Positions 24,400 through 35,092 of a stretch of DNA of 64,000 nucleotides are shown piece after piece. The position numbers and the translations under genes are program-made. The notes under the pieces are model-generated. The model had not been told where the DNA came from, did not search any database, and worked only from the letters and a program-made list of their open reading frames with translations. Each line of letters begins with the position of its first letter. Positions within the stretch are counted from its first letter, which is position 1. The DNA is taken from NCBI GenBank assembly GCA_002104905.1, contig MCFE01000102.1, forward strand, positions 62,001-126,000. Reading direction: 5' to 3'. This DNA is from Basidiobolus meristosporus CBS 931.73 (taxonomy: Eukaryota; Basidiobolomycota; Basidiobolomycetes; Basidiobolales; Basidiobolaceae).

Positions 24400-25783
24400 T
24401 GGTGAAGGTGTCCAGATCAATGACTACCTGAGGTCCATCTGGAATGTTGATAACTTTCATTTGATGGATTACAGTTATTGGGCTTCAATGTGTGATGATT
24501 GAGTTGGTGATACCAATTCTTGGGGCTAAAAGGTCTTTGGCTTCAAGTATGAATTTTCCTGTTTGTTTTTCTATTTCCAATTTGAGTTGTTGAATATATC
24601 AGGTGATGCAATAGTGATGAATGATCCAGTAATTTGTAATGACACATACAATTGGCCATTGAGGGTAAGTGGCACCTGTATAGCTTTTCGCTGTTTGATT
24701 TGCTGCTTCTTTTCTTCAACAGTTACAATTCTGGACAGAAATTCAAAGAGGTTGTGATAATACTAGGCTGGATGTTCCTCATATACTTCCTTATATCTTG
24801 TCATATCACTGACAGAATGATCCTTTAGGATTCAAGTAGCCTTGCGGATGGTGTATAGTTGTTCCCTGGACAAGCAGGTGATCTATGTCCCATCCTTCCA
24901 CATTTAGAGCAGTTGTCATCAGCATTTGAATTATCAGCTTTGGTGCTTTGCCACTTCTCTGGGGCATTTCCTCACTTGTTTGACTGCTTGGGGATGACTT
25001 TGCATGCGCTTGTAGAATGTTAGGACCTTCCAAGCAGCGCACAATGTGTGGTAGCAAATGACTTCTTCTTTATTACACAAATGGTTGCTTTTCCAGTTGT
25101 TGCTAGATCTTAAGTAGAGTTGCCTGAAGTCTGGCTGACAGCTGCAGTCATGGTAGTTGCAAGTGTACATATTTCTGAGATCATGTCATAAGTACATGCA
25201 GGGTTGCGTGCACTGACAATAGCAATATTGCCCTGAAGCTGGTATGAAAAGTTTGAAAGAATATAAGCTATAAATGACAGATTATCATTACTAACTCTGG
25301 CTAATCTCATTTGTCTTTGGAATCTATTACAGAAGTAATGCACAGATTTGCCCTTTTGCATTCTAGTCTTTGATAAGATGCAGCTCAGATTTGCTTTCTT
25401 AAGAGGATCTTCAAAATGAGTGCAAAATAGGCATTGGGCAATTTCCAATCACTATTTGAAGGAATGCCAACTTCAACCTAGTAAGCATCCTGCATGGTGA
25501 GAAAGTGAGGCAGTGGACCAGCCCATTTTGTGGCAGGGCCTAGCGGGTGTGCTGCTAATATATGACAAACCTTGTAAATAAGTTCAGTTGGATTCTTTGT
25601 GGTATTGCCTGCTTCAGAATAAAGAGGCAAGTATCTTAGTATAGCCTCTAGTGCAGGTCTTATGGGAGATGTAGATCTGGAGGATCCAACACCATCACTC
25701 TCAGTGGCTAATGCAAAGCAAGGCTTGGCAGATTTTTGATGCTCCCTAAGTGAAATCACTGTCATGATCCCATAGTATGTCAC
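24400..25783 (-). pseudogene. Ty3/gypsy gag remnant
   Basis: The minus strand reads a capsid-like region at 25478-25783 (ALEAILRYLPLYSEAGN, GPATKWAGPLPHFLTMQDAY) and, after a frameshift, 25110-25448 (KGKSVHYFCNRFQRQMRLAR). These are typical of Retrotrans_gag. A CCHC zinc knuckle (CSKCGRMGHRSPAC) lies near 24875-24915 in another frame. Sequence from 24800 to 24400 may be the following protease region but is not clear. It is disrupted by several frameshifts. Confidence 0.78.
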
Positions 25784-25790
25784 AGACCTA

Positions 25791-26452
25791 GCAAGTCATC
25801 TTGGGGAGCACCAGTGCTTTTTGTGAAAAAGAAAGATGGAACACTTAGGATGTGCTTAGACTACAGAGCCCTCAACTTGGTTACAGTGAAGAATAAGCAC
25901 CCCATACCTTGGATTGATGAGCTTTTGGACCAACTCAAAGCAGCTATCATATTTAGCAAGATTGACCTTGTGTCAGGATACAACCAGATTAGGGTGAAAC
26001 CAGAAGACATCCCCAAGGCAGCATTCAGGACCAGATACGGACATTATGAGTACCTAGTCACAAGTTTTGGACTCACCAATGCCCCTGCAATATTTGTGAC
26101 CTTGATGAAAACAGTCTTCCAGGAATACTTAGAAAAGTTTGTGGTAATCTACCTAGATGACATATTGATAAACAGCAAGACAGAAGAGGAACACTTGGTG
26201 CATATTGAAAAGGTCTTGAAGAAGCTAAGAGAGAATAAGCTTTTATGGCAAGCTACCCAAGTGTGAGTTCTTCAAGGAACATGCCAAATACCTGGGACAC
26301 AGAGTAACTAACACAGGAATGACCTTAGACCCCAAAAAGGTTGAAGTCATCAAGAATCTGAAGTAGCCCAATAGCGTATCAGGCCTCAGATCATTCCCAA
26401 GAATGGTTTCCTACCATTGGAGATTTGCCAAGTCCTTTGCAAGCATTGCAGC
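25791..26452 (+). pseudogene. Ty3/gypsy reverse transcriptase remnant, split from RNase H
   Basis: The frame starts at [17 protein letters not shown] and continues through [42 protein letters not shown] and the catalytic box VIYLDDIL (near 26150). A +1 frameshift near 26235 is followed by [16 protein letters not shown] and the connection region up to SFASIAA at 26452. There the LTR element 26453-30843 is inserted, and the coding sequence resumes at 30849. It lies head-to-head with the gag remnant on the opposite strand, so the element was rearranged. Confidence 0.9.
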
Positions 26453-26764
26453 TGTTGAAATATTAGATATATATATTGAAAGTGAAATGGAGAATTCAAA
26501 GATTTACATAATGTTCACTTGCTCATTTAGTGAGTTGCAACACAGTATTTATACTTATTGCAGACCTACATGGATGTAACTATTTGTTCATTATTAAGGG
26601 AGTCTCAGGAGTACATGTGCCAAGTTTCAGCTCATTGGTCAAGTTTCATATTTTCCTAAAATTCTGTACTTCACTAATTTCTAATAATTTGCAAATATCC
26701 TTCAAACTAATATCTAAGTTAATATTCTGAGCTATGTCATTTTAACTAAGTGCTAGTTCATAAT

Positions 26765-27497
26765 AGGCTTGTTTTGTAGGATAGTGACACATTGAGCCAT
26801 GAGTGCCAAATGATGCCATAGTGTCCCATAGAGGCCAAGTGAGCCTGTACTTGGCCTCAGAGTATGCAGCATAGCTCTGCATCTTCATGCAAAGCAGCCC
26901 CTGTGTATCACCTATGATGCAGGAGAAAACTCATTTTTTGATGTTTTTTTGTGGATCAATGTTGTGCAGGATGTGTAAGTGCATAAAAGGAGTGAAGATA
27001 TGCATCTGATACTCATTACCCATGGCACTCTGAATCTAGCTCCTGTGGCTTGTAACATGTCACAAAAAAGCATGGCACTATCTTGGTCCACTGGTACTAT
27101 CTGGCACTATAAGTGCTTTGCATTGATCTTACTTTAGGGCTAATAATCAAATATGGTGCCATGTATTACCAGTGGACCAAGATAGTGCCATGCTTTTTTG
27201 TGACATGTTACAAGCCACAGGAGCTAGATTCAGAGTGCCATGGGTAATGAGTATCAGATGCATATCTTCACTCCTTTTATGCACTTACACATCCTGTACC
27301 ACAGTGACCTAAAAAAAAGGTCAAAAAATGGATTTTCTCCAACATAATGGGTGAAACACAGGGGCTGCTTTGCATGAAGATGCAGAGCTATGCTGCACAC
27401 TCTGTGGCCAAGTACAGGCTCACTTGGCCTGCCTGGCACACTATGGCATCATTTGGCACCCATGGCTCAATATGGCACTATCCAACAGAACAAGTAT
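26765..27497. mobile_element. foldback (palindromic) MITE, copy 2
   Basis: 733 bp, with ends AGGCTTGTTTTG... and ...CAGAACAAGTAT and AAT duplicated at 26762-26764 and 27498-27500. It interrupts the 5' LTR of the 26453-30843 element. The empty site is the 3' LTR at 30800-30815. The central loop is in reverse orientation relative to copy 3. Confidence 0.92.
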
Positions 27498-27537
27498 AAT
27501 ATATTAATAATTAGGTGGACTCCTAATTATTTCAGCA

Positions 27538-30493
27538 CGCCCACTTATATAATATATTTATGTACTTATGCGCTTGCTATGGTGATGTGTATCTTCCAGT
27601 TGGAATTAAACCTGCAATTAACCTTATAACCTATTGGACTAATCTATTCTACAATGTATGTTAAAGATTGCATATTATCTGTGATAATAAGTATAAGTAC
27701 ATACTGTTAACTACATACTTCAGATAAAATAACTTTGATTCTGAATGTTGTATCCAAGAGAAAGTGTAATAAAACTCTTGAATGATTTAACTGAACCAAA
27801 GGGACAATTAAGTGCAGAATCTTAGAATTGTCAGAGAGTGGCGGAAATATTAGCAGAAAGATTCTGATCTAATATTGGTCTTGGATATAGCTGGGTTGGC
27901 TATAAAGACAATGATATCTGTTTGCTAGGCAGGCTAGGCTTGGTGTTCTTTGGAGTGCTAGATATACTAGGCTTGGATAGACACTAGAATGGAATTGTTG
28001 GATTCTTATTTTTGCTAAGACAGAATCTTAATTTTGTTGAGACACACACTATACCAAAAGGTTCAGTAAACTTTATTTATACTTTTCTGATCAAGTTGAA
28101 TTAGTAAGCACCAAGGGACTGGATTGATTGAAATCAATTTGGGTGTTCATAAGTGCATAAGATAAATGAAAATTACATCATCAATCAACTGATGTCTTGG
28201 CAACTGCACAGTGGTTGGATAGATCTCAGATGACTAATCACCTGGGAAGGCTTGGCAGATAGGTCGATAACGCAATGACCATTTGAAAATAGATCAGGTG
28301 TGATAGCTAAAAATAGATTCTGAAGTAGGATAAAATAAACTGTAACTGGGATTTGTTATGTTTGGGCTAGGGAAAATCAGTTAGGGTACTAGATTTTCAA
28401 ATGGCGTAAAATTGGCTAAGTTTTAAATGTGGATGCACAACACTGAATGCTGATCTCATCATAAAATATCTCTGGATCAATATCATCTAGTTTATTGGAG
28501 TAGAGCTTTTCCAATACTGGTCAAATCCCATCATGTGTTCCATCATCAAATAGCTGGGTTCTCAGGCTTTCTGCTGTTTTTAATCTGAGTAAAATTGGCC
28601 AATAATTGGTGAAGTTATGATGTGGTCTTCACTCCAGTAGATCTGGATCATCCACAGTTCTGGTATATAGTCTAATTCACTTAGACTATGCTCTATATAT
28701 GCATAACTGGATCTGGATAATAACTTTCCTCATATATTCCATATATATCCTTCTGATCTAGGCATAACCTTCTTGGACTGATATCTCTGTTACAGTACTC
28801 AGATCTTCCCTTTGTATCTTAATAGACTTGAAATGGTATCACAGAGTACCACAGCCTGAATGGTAGCTATTCATAGAGGCTTCATCCTAAACAGGATAGA
28901 TATGTTCACATATACCATTGAACTTAAACCATAAAACTGGATCTGGCACTTTCCAATTGCATAAATCTACCATAACAGCTCTGATATGCTGCCATTACTT
29001 TTGATAGAATATTCCAGCCTAGAGCATGGCTGACAGTGCAAATGGACAAGCCCATGATCTTCTGCACCCATTATATTTTTTAGGTTAGCCCTTGGTACCA
29101 CTTTTCTAGCTCCATCTTCAAGGAAGTTGACTTCATTGCTCACTGTAATACTGATGTTGCCTCTCAGTGTGTGGTTTCTCATGGACTTTTCTGTTGCATT
29201 TCCAAGCATCAGTACTCCCTTATCCATGTGTGATAGGATTGCTGGATCATATCTAGTGCTCTAGATAGTCCAAATGTGGCTTAGGTAGCACCTAACTCCA
29301 TTTAGAAACTGACAACTTATTGGCAGTAGGGTTTTGTCCATATCTGGTCTTGAGGATGCTTGTTGCTGGATTTTTCTTTTTGATCAAGATCTGGATCATG
29401 CAGGTAGCATATCCACAAAATGTTAGATCCTCTAGAGTGCTCAGGAACCTCCTCTCTGCAGAGCACTTCTATTCTGAAATGATTCATTCAAATTGGTCAT
29501 CTGCTTAGATCTGACATAACTTTTCACAGGCTTTATCAAATTTGATCAAATAAACTCCCTTAAAAAGCCATTTCTCTCAGCATCTTGGTAGCAGATATCA
29601 CTACTGCAGTGTGGCCCATATCTGGGAGCTGCAAATAACAATATGATCATAATAGCAAGATTAACATTTGATCCATGTTAATATATATCATCAGCAATCA
29701 CTAAATGCCTAGTGATATATGTACCAATATAGGGCAACTAGTACATTCTCAAATAGTATTTCATATAATCTCCACAGTATATATAGAGACTATAGGCATA
29801 TACTTTGGTCAGGATCTCCAGTATCACTATTCTTGATGGCAGTTGAAATTCCATGTTCAGATATACATAAATATATCTCCTCCTTCTGTTCCTGATACTT
29901 AATGTAGGTATGTAGCTTGTCTAATAAGTGTCTCACAGAGCCTCAGGAGCATTGCTACTGGAAAAAGTACCACTGAAATAGCATGCATACCACTCCTAAG
30001 TTGGCATGTCTGGGATCACTGATCATTGGCCAAATATATAGGTATTGTTTATCATTGTGATCCTCAGAATTTGCACAAGCTGGTCCATATCTCTGTCTGC
30101 ATTTCCAATTTCAAACTAGGGTAACAGGTGACTCCAAAGTATTTGCGCTTAATTTCATTTCAAGGGGCTACAAATCTATGTAAATTCAATGCAGCAACAC
30201 AGGTACTTCATTGACTGAAATAGTCTAATACAAACCCAGGTATATGTGGATCTTCATCATAGCTCCTTTAAGTTATGATAATAAGGATCATAGCATTAAT
30301 ACATATATTACGTAATATGCCCCAAAGGCCTCTCCCTACATAACAATATATCCCATATAGCAGTTCTTTGCAGTGGCAGTGCTTTTGTATCTTTTGTAAC
30401 TCCAGGTAGACCATGCAGTCTTTCTCTAGAATAAAGACCCAGCACTAGAGCAAAGTAGACACCCAGGATATAGCAAGCTTGGGGCTTATAACC
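27538..30493. other. Interior of the 26453-30843 LTR element, no clear coding
   Basis: The interior is AT-rich with stops in all frames. The longest frames (28967-29227 minus, 30308-30526 minus) do not match a retroelement domain convincingly. A weak impression of copia integrase-to-RT linker on the minus strand near 28950-29500 is not strong enough to call. It is either a heavily decayed copia element or a large non-autonomous derivative. Confidence 0.5.
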
Positions 30494-30843
30494 TGCTGAA
30501 ATACTCAAGAGATATATTGGATGCAAAATGGAAAGTTAGAAGATTTACATGATATTCACTTGTTGGTTAATTGAGTTGCAACACAGTACTTATACTTATT
30601 ACAGAACTACAAAAATTCAACTATTTGTACATTATTAGGGGAGTCTCAGGAGTACATGTGACAAGTCTCAGCTCATTTTGACAAGTTTCAAATTTTCCTA
30701 AAATTCTGTACTTCACTAATTTCTAATAATTTGCAAATATCCTACAAACTAATTTCTAAGTTAATATTCTGAGATATGTCATTTTAACCAAGTGCTAGCT
30801 CATAATATATTAATAATCAGGTGGATTCCTAATTATTTCAACA

Positions 30844-31028
30844 GCATCCCCTCTAACTGATATTCCTGAGAAAGACAAGCCCATAAAGTGGGACATAGCA
30901 TGTGAAACTGCCTTTTGGATGCTCAAGAATGAACTTGCTAAGCTGCAAAGCTTGAGAATCCCAGACTTCAGAAAAGAGTTTACTTTTTGTCCAGGTGCTT
31001 CAGACTATGCACTTGGTAGAGTACTGCA
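30844..31028 (+). pseudogene. Ty3/gypsy RNase H remnant (continuation of 25791-26452)
   Basis: Resumes with SPLTDIPEKDKPIKWD, then CETAFWMLKNELAKL and FTFCPGASDYALGRVL, the start of a gypsy RNase H with the first catalytic region. It stops at 31028, where LTR sequence begins. The integrase is missing. Confidence 0.85.
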
Positions 31029-31985
31029 TGGTAGGGTAACCATACCTCCCATAGACAAGTTTGTTCATATAGCTATAATGATGCACTTATCCATATTTTA
31101 TCGTATCCATAGTATCCCATTCTTCTTTTGCCCATATTATCAGTACCATCCCCATATGCTGTTTACTCTGAATAGTTATTAGCATTAGTTATCCCAGATG
31201 TTATTCAGCTTTATGATCTCTATATGTATCTACATAAGGCAAGTACCCATGCCAGTACCAGTGACATATGACCTAAGTCTGTGTTATCATCCCTACCATT
31301 TAAGTACCATATATGGTATCTCAATTTTGCACAGGTTTCAGACTACTGATCCCTGATTAGTTGGATGTGCTGTGCCTTTTAGAACATTCCAGGGCATTCT
31401 TGGCATATTTTTAGCTCATAGTGATGTCATCAAGAATTCCACTGATGCCTTGAGTCTTCTAGAACCTTGTCATTAGTAATTACTTGCCTATCAGGAAAAG
31501 TATTCAAGGGAAGGCAGTCCCTCATCAATAAATCATCCCTTTTATCAACATACTAACTTGTTGACTAGTGTGATCACTGCTACCTGCAGCTACCTACTGC
31601 TACCTTAACTTCCAGCCCCAGACCACAGGACACTCCCAGGAAACCGCGCTGACAGCCAACTGACCTTCAAGGCACTACTTGTGAGGAATACTCAGAGTAG
31701 GTATCTCTTATTATATTTGATTCTTTCCTAAGTTTGTTCTTATATAGGCAAAGATACTTTTCTGTCTTTGTAACTATTGACCACAGTTGCATTTTTATCA
31801 AGTCCCTGCTGGTGGAGTTTACAGTTATTTTGACTTTGGAAGCTTTAGTACATTGTCATCTCAATGGATGATCAACTCCGCATATACTTTTGTTAAGACA
31901 CCAACTAAGTTGGGGATTGTGGCTCAATAGTTTTCCCTTGACAAGCTTGTGGCTTTATTCCCCTTCACTTTAGTTTAGAGACAAA
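31029..31985 (+). repeat. gypsy LTR (nearly complete)
   Basis: It begins TGGTAGGGTAACCATACCTC and follows the LTR at 37803 to the TTAGTTTAGAGACAAAAC segment at 31985, where similarity to the last 110 bp of that LTR ends. It contains the CCACAGGACACTCCCAGGAA and GCTGACAGCCAACTGACCTT blocks shared with both solo LTRs. It directly follows the truncated RNase H, which implies deletion of the integrase region. Confidence 0.8.
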
Positions 31986-32157
31986 ACAAAATGACAAACA
32001 TTTCAAAATGTAGACAATTATCTGCATTAGAGATATCCAGTAATCATCAAAATAGCTGACTTTTCTGGGTGTAATGGAGAGTAATGCTGTCAATTGTGTA
32101 AGATCCAGGGGTTTTACTGCATAACTCATACACACCAATACTATCTAAGAACCAATA
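31986..32157. other. Unassigned spacer between gypsy LTR and CACTA-3
   Basis: 172 bp of AT-rich sequence with no frame or repeat that I recognise. ATA at 32155-32157 would be the left target duplication of CACTA-3, but its right end is lost, so it cannot be verified. Confidence 0.5.
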
Positions 32158-32679
32158 CCCTATGAAAAATAATTTAGTCCCACAGGTGGACCCAATCTGG
32201 ATCAGCCGTTAAGATCCCATTTAGAGACCATCATAATAACAGCAGCTTGGAATTAGTGACCCTCCTAACAATCTTATGACAAGATCATGATGGTGTTTTG
32301 CTAATTTTACAGCCAAATAAAGGGATAAAACTTGACAATATTTTATTGGTACTGTGATGATATTTGCATGGTATTGTTGCGGTCTTTCAGCGTTCTATAA
32401 CTATTTTAAGTGGATACAATTAGCAGGGCATCAATTGCCTTATATGGCAAGAAACTTGATGCTATTTAGACAGCCTCACAGCAAGACTCTGATGGCATTA
32501 TATTGGCAGTATGATGGTCTACTGCTGGTTCTATATAATGTTACCGTACCAATTTACCAAATGGTATTTGCTTCTTCTACCTCCTCTTGTACAATTCATA
32601 TATTTCACTGTGGAATCACCTTTCTTTGTTTGCTTACCCACTACTACCTTGGGTATTCCACATATAGTTTGAATCAAAA

Positions 32680-34870
32680 AGAAACTATGGCCTCCTGCTT
32701 ACTAGCCTCTACAAACATGCACACCTGCAGCAATTGACATACTTCTATCACCTCAACTTTACAGCTTTTTAGTGTGATACTTGCAAAGTTGCCATATACC
32801 TTGTACTGCTGGTAACATATACATCTGGTAAACATATGCTCAGTTGTTGTCACTTCTGCCATGAATACCTCCTGAATATCCGCAAAGAACTTCTTGGTAT
32901 TTAGCCAATATATTCCTTCTCCCTGCTGGATTCTAGTCCCCCTTATAGGTGTGCTCTGGCTTTTGTTTGTGTGAATTCTGTATTGAATGGTGTAGAATCT
33001 GGCTTGTGACCATGAGAAATCTGGCATATCATGGTGGAGTTTTCCTGATAAAAATTAGTTGCTTGTTGCACCCAACCCAACTTTGCATTACTTGACTGAT
33101 TACCCATGCATTGGGGCTGCTTAGCTTCTTAATGACATAGGCATAGGTGTCTCCATGTGCACATTTGTCCTCAGTATTTTCCAACTCTTTCTGGCTGTCC
33201 TCAATGTGCCAACTATCACATCCATGATGGACATGAAGGTAATATTCTTGATGAGATTGGAATATGGTAGTACCTGCAACTTGACTTGTCTTCTTATCTC
33301 CCCACACATCTGCTCCATAGGAAACTCCCAAAAGGTGAAGCAAGGCCCAATAGGCTCCACACACTGTGCAAGATGGAGTAGAGAATGGATACAGTAGCAG
33401 CAGAGATCTACATGTTCAGCTTTACATTTGCAGTATAGCCGCTCAGATCCCATCACAAACTCCTCACACAACAGCTGTAGATGGGTGAAGTTGGCATTGG
33501 TGATCCACTTCTGGATAAATATTCCTTTAATGTCCACATATGACTCCTAATGCTTCCAATGTACTCTTGGTAGGAATGGCTTCAGATCACCACTTGAATA
33601 AGTAAATATCCAGTTCATCCAGTCTTTGCATTTTTATTGTCCCATATGCATATAAATATTAATTGGAGCCTGTGAGAAGTACCTTGGAGTGATTGTCATT
33701 TACTATGATCCTGCAGGATAGTATACAAAAGTCATCTAGCAATGGATACAGGTATCTATGCAGATGGAATGGTCATATAGGCCCAGATGTCAGTAAGACC
33801 ACCATCATATTGCTGCTTTTATACTGAAAGATTGGTGGCAGATTCAGGTTGATGAGAATCAGTGGTTAGTAGGATTTGCTAGCAGAATACTTGCTCAGTG
33901 GGAATCCATCAGGTGCCAAGGTAAAGGTATGGTCATACATACCTTCAAAGTAGCTCTGGGTTTTTAGTTGTTTGTAATGTTTGCCATCAAATATATTGGA
34001 AATGTTTGCACTTGATTGATACTGAATGCAATACCTTATAGCTTCACAAAATTTGCTGGATTACCTAAGCTTCTTTAGATGGGTATTACCATAATATGTC
34101 CAGAGTGTGAGCAATGTTTTCCCCCAATAGTGGTGGATTCCTGACAAGTTGGACACCATGCAATGGTGGCATTTTCTGATGTTAATGCCATACAACTGTT
34201 AATACATGCTGGTCTCAGGACAGTCTATGGGTCATATGTTGCCCGCCACATGACAGTTGTCCATTTATACCATGTACAAAGTAAGTTGCATCCCAGGGTG
34301 ATTTTGGCAAGAAGTAGTAGTAAATCCTCAAAGCCCCCATTACTAATATTAGTGGAAAATTACCACTTCTCTAGCCACAACATCATATCATTCACCAGTA
34401 GATGGATTGCTGGGCTCACTTGGCTCCATAAAGTATCCTTGGTACTTGTTTCAACAGGTGTGTCTCATTACATATTGGGATCTGACCAGGCTCATGCATG
34501 GTACTGTTGTTAGGGGAAATAGGCTCACAATCCATCAGTGAACCTTCTTAGTCAGAACTATCACTCTGCATGCCATATTCATAAGGCTGGGCTGAGCATA
34601 AAGGTATCACAAACTCTCCTGACTCAGTTTGTGTAAGGTGATAAGTACAGCCAGATGCCATTATAGAAGTATCAGGTTGCCAGCAAGATATTGTGGGTAT
34701 GGTTATGACTGGTGAATGATCAAATATGACTTGTGTGGCACAACACTGGCCATAATTCTTGTAACACTTACTATTCTCTCTACACGCCTCATGGTTCAGA
34801 GGCTTGCTACAATAGCCACATGGTCTTTTTTCTCTTCTCTTATGGTGTTAAATCAGAGTAGTGTTGTCCA
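32680..34870 (-). pseudogene. Tnp2 transposase of CACTA copy 3 (internal deletion)
   Basis: It starts at ATG near 34870 (MDNTTL...). The N-terminal half (34870-33690) is decayed. Near 33683 the sequence jumps from the Tnp2 core to the C-terminal half, skipping about 470 bp that copy 2 has at 19870-20340, so the conserved G-D-x-P-A region is deleted. The C-terminal part (32674-33537) is unusually open, with FTFWEFPMEQMCGE and KELENTEDKCAHGDTYAYV frames. Confidence 0.82.
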
Positions 34871-35092
34871 TGGGGCAAGCAGTTTGTTACTAACTATATA
34901 ACACTATTATATAGCTTTTTGGTCAATACTCATGTAGAATTAAGTCAGTCTTGTATTTGTGACATTGCACCTACATGAATGTAAGATTCAATGATGACCC
35001 ACCATAGTAAGCATTATTTAAAAAGTTGTGGTACCACATACACATGTATATGTGACACCATTTCCCCTCTGGTTTAACTCTCTTCCATATAT

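Larger units (their letters stand above)
26453..30843. mobile_element. LTR element inserted in gypsy pol
   Basis: Two direct repeats, 26453-27537 (349 bp once its foldback insertion is removed) and 30494-30843 (350 bp), start TGTTGAAATA/TGCTGAAATA and end TATTTCAGCA/TATTTCAACA. The flanks are GCAGC (26448-26452) and GCATC (30844-30848), a 5-bp duplication with one change. Removing the element rejoins the gypsy RT and RNase H in frame. The 2.96-kb interior has no long open frame; see the separate entry. Confidence 0.88.
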
